From positions 22,046 to 86,045 of the forward strand of contig NZ_BJOB01000010.1 in NCBI RefSeq assembly GCF_006539985.1: a stretch of DNA of 64,000 bases, read 5' to 3'. This DNA comes from Kurthia gibsonii. GTDB taxonomy: Bacteria; Bacillota; Bacilli; Bacillales_A; Planococcaceae. A program made the position numbers and the translations under genes. The notes under the pieces are model-generated. The model was given only the letters and a program-made list of their open reading frames with translations, was not told the DNA's origin and did not search any database. This document shows positions 9,870-17,944 of this stretch, one piece after another. How positions within the stretch are numbered: the stretch's first letter is position 1; every line of letters starts with the position of its first letter.

Positions 9870-11738
9870 TTAAAGAATCTCTTTAATTTCCATCTTTTTC
9901 GTGTATATTTGAGCTTGATTTTTCCCATTACCTTTTGCAAAATATAACGCTGCATCCGCTTCTTTAAATAAACTTTGATATGTTACATGCTTTCGGTGAT
10001 GATTCCAATAAGAAATTCCTGCAGAAACTGTTACTTTAGGAACTGTCTCGGTAGCAATACGTTGTGAAATACGCGCTATGATTTGTTGACTATTCATCAA
10101 CTGATTATTCGGTAGATAAACAGCTAGTTCTTCCCCGCCCCAACGCGCTCCAATTCCACACTCCCCTACTTCTTCTTGAATAATTTTTGCTACATGCTCT
10201 AAAACACGATCTCCTTGATGATGACCGAATTTATCATTTACTTGTTTGAAGTCATCAATGTCAAATAATACAAAAACACCTTGTCTATCGATGTGCATCG
10301 ACTCCTCAACAAAGCTATCTAGATAATGGCGCGCAAAAAGTTTGGTTAAATTATCGCGATTTACCATCTCCTGTAGCTGTTCACGTAAAATAACATTTGA
10401 AATTGCCAATGAAGAGTGACGAATAATCGATTGGATTAATTTATAACTATCAAAGGAGAAGTAATAAGCCTCTTCATGTACTAATAACACAAAGCCATGC
10501 ACTTTCTCTCGAATAATGATAGGTACAGCCATCAATGATGCGTATGGTATTTCTAAATCAATTAATTCTTGAAAATCTGCAACAAACAGTGGCTCATTCG
10601 TTCTTGAAAAGTGCTTACCAATGTACTCCAAATAAACAGCTGATTCATTTGAATAAAAATAAGGTGTTGTTCCCGTCTCTATCTCTAATCGTTGGTTCAT
10701 AAAAACAAATGCCAATTCAGAAGGCTTAAATGCTTTTGAAATTTGTTTCGACAAATATTCAAGCATTTCTTTTTGTGATAAGTTCATATTCAAATCATGA
10801 AATGACTCATTAATAAACTGTAAATCGTTGACAAGTCGATGCGATTGCCCATATAACTTTGCATTTTCTAACGCTTTACCTGATGTATCGCCTAAAAAAC
10901 TTAGTTTTCTTTCATCATATTCTGTGAAGTGGTATTTCCCATGCTTTTCAATACGGATTACACCGTATGTTCCTTGACGCCCCTTGATTGGAGCACATAA
11001 AGATGTTAGTCCATGTTCTTCAAAATTTTCATACACTAAATGACCCGATACAAACGATTCTGTTGTCGCAGGTCTTTCATTAATATAGTCATATACCGAT
11101 ACATTTTTAGGTAGTTGATGTTCTTGATCATTCGATAAAATCAATTGATGTTCATATTGAGAAAATTTACTTTCTAATTCTTGTAAAAGCGTATCTATAA
11201 TATGCTTAGTATTCATTGTTGAGTGGAATAATTCTGTCATTTTTAACAATTCTTTATTCAAAAGATTTTCTGCACGATTTTGATATTGTTGCTTAATTGT
11301 ACGTGCAGACTCATAGAATGACTTCATTAATTCCGCAAAGTAATCACTTTGTTTTACTTCTTCCCATTTAGGTGAAGAAGTAAAAAACAATACTCCTTCT
11401 ACATCGCCTTTTTGTCGAATGATTAAAGCATCATTCACTTCTGGATGATGGATTTGTACGCTTGATACAAGATGATGAATTGAATTATTTTGTATATGTG
11501 TGAGAATACAATCTAAAGCGATATGATGAGATTGAAAATCTTGTTGATGATGTCTTAGCTTTCGTAATTGTTTTTCTTCTATAAAATAGTACTCTACATT
11601 TTTTAATTGGAATTGTTGATACAAGAATTCATTTAAATAACTATAATATGAGAAGGTATTAAATCCATCGCGATGAATTTCAATCCATAAGTCCAATATA
11701 TGCCCTTTAATTGCATCCATAATATGTTGATCTCGCAA
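9870..11738 (-). CDS. ytrP: GAF-GAF-GGDEF diguanylate cyclase (YtrP-like)
   Basis: A 622-residue soluble protein with two GAF-like sensory regions (about 165-305 and 320-450) and a C-terminal GGDEF domain (about 460-615). The active-site signature is GGEEL at about 534-538, preceded by DIDDFKQVND and FGHHQGD, so cyclic-di-GMP synthesis is plausible. The RxxD inhibitory site that normally precedes the GG motif is absent, so product inhibition is not expected. The start is a TTG at 11738, 6 bases after AGGTGA; the next in-frame ATG is six codons inside. B. subtilis has ytrP at this place, between ytsP and rpsD. Confidence 0.88.
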   Translation of the reverse strand: MRDQHIMDAIKGHILDLWIEIHRDGFNTFSYYSYLNEFLYQQFQLKNVEYYFIEEKQLRKLRHHQQDFQSHHIALDCILTHIQNNSIHHLVSSVQIHHPEVNDALIIRQKGDVEGVLFFTSSPKWEEVKQSDYFAELMKSFYESARTIKQQYQNRAENLLNKELLKMTELFHSTMNTKHIIDTLLQELESKFSQYEHQLILSNDQEHQLPKNVSVYDYINERPATTESFVSGHLVYENFEEHGLTSLCAPIKGRQGTYGVIRIEKHGKYHFTEYDERKLSFLGDTSGKALENAKLYGQSHRLVNDLQFINESFHDLNMNLSQKEMLEYLSKQISKAFKPSELAFVFMNQRLEIETGTTPYFYSNESAVYLEYIGKHFSRTNEPLFVADFQELIDLEIPYASLMAVPIIIREKVHGFVLLVHEEAYYFSFDSYKLIQSIIRHSSLAISNVILREQLQEMVNRDNLTKLFARHYLDSFVEESMHIDRQGVFVLFDIDDFKQVNDKFGHHQGDRVLEHVAKIIQEEVGECGIGARWGGEELAVYLPNNQLMNSQQIIARISQRIATETVPKVTVSAGISYWNHHRKHVTYQSLFKEADAALYFAKGNGKNQAQIYTKKMEIKEIL

Positions 11739-11882
11739 ATGTAATCACCTATTTTCGTTTAATAGACACAAGATTCTTAATCTGTATTATACACAAATAG
11801 GTTCTTTTATACTACTTCTATTTAACCAAGTTCAAAAAAAACAATTTTTTTAATTAATTTGTCCGTTATTCCCCTCATTTTC

Positions 11883-11911
11883 TTGACATACCAATCTATG
11901 CGCTATACAAT
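11883..11911 (+). promoter_or_regulatory. Sigma-A promoter of rpsD
   Basis: A perfect TTGACA (11883-11888) and TACAAT (11906-11911) are separated by exactly 17 bases, about 190 bases ahead of the rpsD start. This is the best housekeeping promoter in the window. Confidence 0.88.
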
Positions 11912-11917
11912 AGAATT

Positions 11918-12101
11918 TGTGTAAAATAAACGCAGCGGTTGTATGGTATTGTCGTTTATTCTGTTCCTCTAGTTCTGCTAGACGGAGTAGGAGTAATTCT
12001 TAGGCTGCATGAACGAAACTACTTGAATATAGAATAACTGCTTTGCTAAATACAGCTGATTTTTGTTTTATGCCAAATAAAAATCATAGGAGGGACTTTA
12101 A
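11918..12101 (+). ncRNA. Probable S4 autoregulatory leader of rpsD
   Basis: About 180 bases of untranslated leader lie between the rpsD promoter and the AGGAGGG site. In Bacillus, S4 binds a pseudoknotted rpsD leader and represses its own synthesis. The length, position and presence of GC-rich segments in an otherwise AT-rich region fit that element. I did not fold it; the class assignment rests on context. Confidence 0.6.
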
Positions 12102-12704
12102 ATGTCTCGTTATACAGGTCCATCTTGGAAACTATCTCGTCGTTTAGGCATTTCTTTAAGCGGTACTGGTAAAGAAATCGAAAAGCGTCCATACGCTCCA
12201 GGTCAACACGGTCCAACTCAACGTAAAAAATTATCTGAGTATGGTCTACAATTACAAGAAAAACAAAAACTTCGTCATATGTACGGTATGACTGAACGTC
12301 AATTCCACAACTTATTCGTTAAAGCTGGTAAAATGAATGGTGTTCATGGTGAAAACTTCATGATCCTTCTTGAAACTCGCTTGGACAACTTAGTTTACCG
12401 TCTTGGCTTAGCTCGCACTCGTCGCGGCGCTCGTCAATTAGTAAACCATGGTCACGTAACAGTTGATGGTAAACGCGTTGATATCCCATCATACAGCGTA
12501 AAACCAGGTCAAGTTATTTCTCTTCGTGAAAAATCTCTTAACCTTACTGCTGTAAACGAAGCAATCGAAGCTAACGCATTCGTTCCAGAATACTTAACTT
12601 TCGATGCTGACAACAAAGTTGGTACTTTCACTCGCCTACCAGAGCGCTCTGAATTATCAGCTGAAATCAACGAAGCTTACATCGTAGAGTTCTACTCTCG
12701 TTAA
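12102..12704 (+). CDS. rpsD: 30S ribosomal protein S4 (uS4)
   Basis: A primary 16S rRNA-binding protein that nucleates 30S body assembly and acts as a translational repressor. It has 200 residues with the N-terminal [16 protein letters not shown] signature and an S4 RNA-binding domain at about 90-155 ([27 protein letters not shown]). Codon use is strongly biased (GGT, CGT, AAA, CCA), as expected for a very highly expressed gene. It stands as a lone transcription unit with its own promoter, leader and terminator. Confidence 0.98.
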   Translation: MSRYTGPSWKLSRRLGISLSGTGKEIEKRPYAPGQHGPTQRKKLSEYGLQLQEKQKLRHMYGMTERQFHNLFVKAGKMNGVHGENFMILLETRLDNLVYRLGLARTRRGARQLVNHGHVTVDGKRVDIPSYSVKPGQVISLREKSLNLTAVNEAIEANAFVPEYLTFDADNKVGTFTRLPERSELSAEINEAYIVEFYSR

Positions 12705-12716
12705 TCTTTTTGATTC

Positions 12717-12752
12717 AAAAAACCTTGAAAACGTTGTTTTCAAGGTTTTTTT
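12717..12752 (+). terminator. Terminator of rpsD
   Basis: AAAACCTTGAAAAC and GTTTTCAAGGTTTT arms end in seven T. This is a long, nearly perfect intrinsic terminator placed 13 bases after the stop. Confidence 0.9.
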
Positions 12753-12847
12753 GTTGTTTAAACATATAATTTATAACAAAAATACACTTGTTTTCTTTCG
12801 CCGATAAACATATTTTCTCTTTCCATACCTCACACCTTTCACTTAAA

Positions 12848-13199
12848 ATGATACATCGAAAAATGGTACAAAATATGAAGTAGGAAATATGGTGAAAATT
12901 GATCGTGTTGATTTTACCATTACATTTGCAAAATTATCGGATGGTGAAAAAATATAAAGCCTAAAGGCAAGGCTCTTACACTAGAGATAACTGCAAACAA
13001 AAAAGTACTACTTGCTTCTACAGAATTTACACTTTATAAAAACGGTAAGAAACAAGAAAGTTACTTCGGTGAAACGAATCATCTAGATGATGATTTAGAT
13101 AAGAACAAAACGGTTAAAAGTGTATTACAATATGATGTTGAAGGTGCTGAAGAATATGAGCTTATTTATAAACCAGCCTATGTAAGTGACAAAAAATAA
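12848..13199 (+). pseudogene. Remnant of a DUF4352-like secreted lipoprotein
   Basis: Two reading frames join into one domain. The first gives NDTSKNGTKYEVGNMVKIDRV and runs on to SDGEK; the second continues KPKGKALTLEITANKKV and ends ...IYKPAYVSDKK before TAA. The frames meet at a run of six A (12947-12952), and one extra A would restore ...DGEKNIKPKGK. The resulting beta-sandwich sequence resembles telokin-like DUF4352 domains of Gram-positive lipoproteins. The signal peptide and lipobox are missing because a stop lies directly upstream, so the gene is both 5'-truncated and frameshifted. Confidence 0.7.
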
Positions 13200-13251
13200 T
13201 ATAAGTGGCATATTGAAGTAAAATAAATCTATTTAATTGAAAGGAAGATGA

Positions 13252-13491
13252 TTTACAGGACGCTACTATTCAATTAACTTTGGATTAGGCAATGCTTTTG
13301 AAGATTTGTTTGAAGATATTGGAAAAGATAAGTCATACGCAGAAGAAAATGTGGAACTAAATCGCCAACAGATTAAAATCCATGATGATGAAAGGAAACT
13401 CCTTAACACATCACATCGGAATGGTATTGCTCCTACTGCTTTGGAAGATGTGCTTGTCGATTTCGGTGAACATCGTTACTACAGTAATTAG
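13252..13491 (+). pseudogene. C-terminal fragment of an unknown protein
   Basis: The open frame of about 79 codons begins directly after a TGA (FTGRYYSINFGLGNAFEDL...) and ends ...GEHRYYSN. The first usable start is an internal TTG at 13306 with no ribosome-binding site, so I read it as a severed C-terminus rather than a small gene. I do not recognise the family. It follows the lipoprotein remnant by 52 bases, so both probably belong to one decaying insertion. Confidence 0.45.
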
Positions 13492-13519
13492 ATGGATGTA
13501 TAAATATAAAACAGGTTAA

Positions 13520-13604
13520 AAAACTGGAAACGCACGACAGCGCGATTCCAGCTTTTCTTATGTTCATATGGGATGATGTTTTTATACTTATATCCCAGTC
13601 CACT
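13520..13604. repeat. Two-hairpin dispersed repeat, copy 1
   Basis: Stem 1 pairs 13524-13533 with 13542-13551 (CTGGAAACGC / GCGATTCCAG, one mismatch, 8-base loop) and is followed by CTTTTCTTATG. Stem 2 pairs TGGGAT at 13569-13574 with ATCCCA at 13592-13597. About 64 bases from GCGATTCC to CCACTT match copy 2 at 29801-29891 with compensated changes in both stems. It sits between convergent units and may act as a terminator. Confidence 0.75.
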
Positions 13605-13610
13605 TAAATT

Positions 13611-14243
13611 TTATAGTTGTGTAAGACCTAAAAAGATTCCTACACAAGCAAATATAATAGCAGAAATAACAGCCACTGATAAAATCATCGTAAAGAATGC
13701 CTTCCATTTGGAGTATTGATGTACTTCCGATAACATAACAATCCCCACAATAAACGTATAGATAGAACAAATAACCGTTAAAATACCCACGATAATTGCT
13801 AACGTAATTGATCCAGCTGTCTGATTTAAATCCGTATTATAAAAATTAGCCGGATATGCAATTAAATAAATAATTACAAACGGGAAAAGTAAAAAGTGAG
13901 GAAATGTTAGGAACATTGAACCTTTATATAAAGCTACAAAACTACCTGTTCCCTTTAGAATTTTACCCACTAACCAATAAAAGAATGCTGTAAAAATACT
14001 ACCTACAATTAAAGCAAAAATGGCACCTACTGCTCCAGCAAATATAATGATGAAAGAGTTTGGTAAGTCACCTGAACTTGTCACCATATTCTTTTGATCC
14101 ATTGTCCCAAATAAACTTGTTGCCCATGCACCTAAGAAAGCAAGAAAGAATATACCCCAAAAACTGCGTTCCATCAATACGCTTTTCACCGTATCAACTG
14201 GATGAAACCAGAGATGTGTAAAGGGATTTACTTTTTTATGCAT
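13611..14243 (-). CDS. Yip1-domain membrane protein
   Basis: A 210-residue integral membrane protein with five or six hydrophobic segments. The opening (MHKKVNPFTHLWFHPVDTVKSVL) resembles Yip1/YIF1-type (PF04893) proteins of Firmicutes, which have no settled function. The second of two ATGs is chosen: the first lies immediately after the AGGAGG site, while the second is 6 bases from it. It is a single gene convergent with the remnants upstream. Confidence 0.7.
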   Translation of the reverse strand: MHKKVNPFTHLWFHPVDTVKSVLMERSFWGIFFLAFLGAWATSLFGTMDQKNMVTSSGDLPNSFIIIFAGAVGAIFALIVGSIFTAFFYWLVGKILKGTGSFVALYKGSMFLTFPHFLLFPFVIIYLIAYPANFYNTDLNQTAGSITLAIIVGILTVICSIYTFIVGIVMLSEVHQYSKWKAFFTMILSVAVISAIIFACVGIFLGLTQL

Positions 14244-14342
14244 GCTCATCCTCCTAATTAATAAAACATGAATTTTTTGATATTATTAGAATTTACCCTG
14301 ATTTCTTTTAGGACAAACAGCCTCCATTTATTGTTACTTTGC

Positions 14343-14377
14343 AAAAAAGAAGAACCACAACATTGTGTGATTCTTCC
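14343..14377 (-). terminator. Terminator after the rhodanese gene
   Basis: GAAGAATCACACA and TTGTGGTTCTTC arms are followed by six T on the minus strand, 14 bases past the rhodanese stop. Confidence 0.8.
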
Positions 14378-14391
14378 AGATTGAGTATTGA

Positions 14392-14688
14392 TTATTCTAC
14401 TTCTCCGCCCCACATCATCATACCGCCATTCATATTCGTTACATCGTAACCTTGTTGCTCTAAAAATTGTGTTGCTTGACCTGAGCGTCCACCTGAGCGA
14501 CATACCATAATATATGGTGTATTTTTATCTAATTCATGCATTCTAAATTCTAATAAACCTAAAGGAATATGAGTAATGCCAGGAATTTTTCCTGCTTCTA
14601 CTTCTTCTACTTCGCGTACATCGATTAAATGTAGTTGTTCACCTGCTGCTAACTTTTCTTGTACTTCTGTTGTTGTAATAGTTTTCAT
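14392..14688 (-). CDS. Single-domain rhodanese (YtwF-like sulfurtransferase)
   Basis: A 98-residue rhodanese domain with the active-site loop CRSGGRSG near residues 77-84; the cysteine carries the persulfide. The IDVREVEEVEAGKIPGI motif is standard for the fold. It is cytosolic, with no signal peptide. It lies downstream of a CstR-like repressor gene but has its own operator-like site between the two, and a hairpin terminator separates them. That context fits sulfide or persulfide detoxification, in which CstR regulons carry rhodaneses. Confidence 0.9.
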   Translation of the reverse strand: MKTITTTEVQEKLAAGEQLHLIDVREVEEVEAGKIPGITHIPLGLLEFRMHELDKNTPYIMVCRSGGRSGQATQFLEQQGYDVTNMNGGMMMWGGEVE

Positions 14689-14706
14689 TCTATATGCTCC
14701 TCTTTT

Positions 14707-14722
14707 ATACTTATGGGGGTAT
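14707..14722 (-). promoter_or_regulatory. Operator-like site upstream of the rhodanese gene
   Basis: The minus strand reads ATACCCCCATAAGTAT. It shares ATACCCC at one end and GTAT at the other, at the same 16-base length, with the site at 15061-15076 in front of the regulator gene. It lies 19 bases upstream of the rhodanese ATG, where a repressor would block transcription. The match to a CsoR/CstR-type operator is inferred. Confidence 0.6.
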
Positions 14723-14732
14723 TAAAAATAGT

Positions 14733-14760
14733 AAAAAGAAGTACGAAACGACTTCTTTTT
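14733..14760 (-). terminator. Hairpin between the CstR-like gene and the rhodanese gene
   Basis: AAAAAGAAGT and ACTTCTTTTT arms form a ten-base stem with an 8-base loop. It overlaps the last base pairs of the regulator's stop codon and may attenuate read-through into the rhodanese gene. Confidence 0.7.
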
Positions 14761-15022
14761 AGCGACTTTTCACAAGAAGATTCACAGCTTCTTGAATAAG
14801 CTCTTCATGTGTTTTATCGTCTGTATTCCCTTCGCCTTGGATACAGTGTACTAAATTCGTACTAACGACTAAGCCAATTGTACGATCGATTGCTGAACGA
14901 GCAGCAGATAATTGTGTAATGACTTGTTTACAGTCTTTACCTTCATCCATCATGCGTAAAATCCCTTGAATCTGTCCATCGATGCGTTTCAGTCTGTTTC
15001 GAACTTGTTGATCATATTCCAC
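14759..15022 (-). CDS. CsoR-family repressor, CstR-like (persulfide sensing)
   Basis: An 87-residue all-helical DUF156 DNA-binding protein (RLKRIDGQIQGILRMM). Copper-sensing CsoR needs Cys, His and Cys ligands with the pattern HxxxC in the second helix. Here the first cysteine is C31 (KDCKQV) and the second C60 (LVHC), but the position four before C60 is Asn56 rather than His. This two-cysteine pattern matches CstR, which senses per- and polysulfides. The neighbouring rhodanese supports that reading. GTG start at 15022 behind GGGAGG. Confidence 0.8.
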   Translation of the reverse strand: MEYDQQVRNRLKRIDGQIQGILRMMDEGKDCKQVITQLSAARSAIDRTIGLVVSTNLVHCIQGEGNTDDKTHEELIQEAVNLLVKSR

Positions 15023-15060
15023 TATTTTTACCTCCCATCATTTATTTATATCGCTATGAT

Positions 15061-15076
15061 ATACCCCGCAAGGTAT
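15061..15076. promoter_or_regulatory. Operator-like palindrome upstream of the CstR-like gene
   Basis: ATACCCCGCAAGGTAT is an imperfect palindrome (ATACC...GGTAT) 38 bases from the regulator's GTG. It closely matches the rhodanese-side site. It also lies 80 bases ahead of the divergent BtuF-like gene, so it could influence both. Confidence 0.65.
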
Positions 15077-15155
15077 TTAGTCAAGCATTTCAAATTCAGA
15101 AGTTCATCATACACTATGTTATAATTTTTGAAAAGAAATGTGAAGGAGGATTTTC

Positions 15156-15965
15156 ATGCGGATTATCTCAATTTGTCCAAGTAATACAGAAATCGTTGCT
15201 TTACTCGGCTTGACTGATTCACTCATTGCTGTTGATGATTTTTCAGATTGGCCACAGGTTGTACACACATTACCAAAATTAGGGCCTGATTTATCCATTG
15301 ATTTAGATGCATTAGAAGCCTTAAAACCTGACATCGTTCTATCTTCTCTCAGTGTTCCTGGTATGGAAAAGAATGTTGAAGGTTTAAAAGAACGCGGGAT
15401 TCCTCAACTCATTTTAAATGCAAATTCACTTGATGAGATCATTGAAGAAGTCCGTCTGGTTGGGAAAGCTTGCGGTGTTGCAGTTCGTGCGGAAGAATTT
15501 GCAACAGCTTATGAAGCAAAAAGACATGAACTACATACCATTTCTCAATCAATCAATGAACATCCTTCACTTTATTGGGAATGGTGGCCCAATCCCATTT
15601 TCACACCTGGAAAAGTGAATTGGTTAACAGAAATCAGTCAACTCGCCGGTGGCCGCAATGCTTTTGAAGATGTTGAATTAGCTAGTGTTATGACTGATTT
15701 TGATGATGTAAAAAATCGAAATCCAGATTATATTTTTTTATCATGGGTAGGTGTAGCTTATGAACGTATCAATCCAAAAGTCGTATTAAGGCGTGATGGA
15801 TGGCAAGAGATGAATGCTGTAAAAAATGAATGCATTTTTAAAATGGAAGAATGGCTTTACTGTCGCCCATCTCCTCGTCTTTTAATTGGTGCGATTCAAC
15901 TTGCCAAACGAATTCATCCTGACGCATATGCACATGTAGAAACCCCGTCTTTTTTAACAATATAA
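15156..15965 (+). CDS. BtuF-like substrate-binding-fold protein
   Basis: A 269-residue protein of the type III periplasmic-binding fold (PF01497). It shows the opening RIISICPSNTEIV, LKPDIVLSS, and the helix-linked two-lobe length typical of cobalamin and siderophore binding proteins. There is no signal peptide or lipobox, so it is predicted to stay in the cytosol, which is unusual for a transport receptor. No ABC permease or ATPase lies nearby. The ligand is unknown. A strong GAAGGAGG site precedes the ATG. Confidence 0.75.
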   Translation: MRIISICPSNTEIVALLGLTDSLIAVDDFSDWPQVVHTLPKLGPDLSIDLDALEALKPDIVLSSLSVPGMEKNVEGLKERGIPQLILNANSLDEIIEEVRLVGKACGVAVRAEEFATAYEAKRHELHTISQSINEHPSLYWEWWPNPIFTPGKVNWLTEISQLAGGRNAFEDVELASVMTDFDDVKNRNPDYIFLSWVGVAYERINPKVVLRRDGWQEMNAVKNECIFKMEEWLYCRPSPRLLIGAIQLAKRIHPDAYAHVETPSFLTI

Positions 15966-15991
15966 TAGGAAGAAACTCATTTTCCATTCAT

Positions 15992-16032
15992 AAAAAGAGA
16001 AGGAATCGACTAGTTGCGATTCCTTCTTTTTT
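15992..16032 (+). terminator. Bidirectional terminator between the BtuF-like gene and tyrS
   Basis: AGAAGGAATCG and CGATTCCTTCT arms with A and T tails lie between the convergent BtuF-like and tyrS genes. Confidence 0.85.
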
Positions 16033-16050
16033 GCATTCAAATGCGATTTA

Positions 16051-17575
<1,525 letters not shown>

Positions 17576-17582
17576 ACCTGTT

Positions 17583-17611
17583 ACTTTACTTTAGTTCATT
17601 TTTTTTGTCAA
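17583..17611 (-). promoter_or_regulatory. Sigma-A promoter of the tyrS T-box transcript
   Basis: On the minus strand TTGACA (17611-17606) and TAAAGT (17588-17583) are separated by 17 bases, directly upstream of the T-box leader. Confidence 0.78.
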
Positions 17612-17892
17612 TGTTTAAATTGTTCACACATAAGTGAGTCATTTTCATGTAATATTAAGTATGTATGCAAAAATTTTAACCGTCTATTATTTGGAATATA
17701 TTTGCTATAAGTAGGGTAAAATATTGTATACTATTTTTACGTAAGAGATGCTAAAGTTAATAACGGTTCATACATATGTCCATTGCATCGATTCATTTAT
17801 AATTAAAAAAAGAAAAATCGATTGTATTATACAGTCTAGTGACCAGTTAAAAAATGTATAGTTGCAATACCTTTTTTAACCTGATTTAAACT

Positions 17893-17944
17893 GAAGGAGG
17901 AAGGTCATTTTTAAAGTAGCAATACTCTCAAAAGAGTTTTAAAA
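17893..17944 (+). promoter_or_regulatory. Leader with strong Shine-Dalgarno but no ATG before the PBP gene
   Basis: GAAGGAGGAAGG is followed 6 bases later by an ATT codon that opens an 11-codon frame (FKVAILSKEF after the initiator). It ends in a TAA two bases before the PBP ATG at 17945. A small hairpin ACTCT/AGAGT lies inside it. It may be an ATT-initiated, translationally coupled leader peptide or a degenerated start. The rest of 17612-17892 is AT-rich with no gene seen. Confidence 0.35.
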
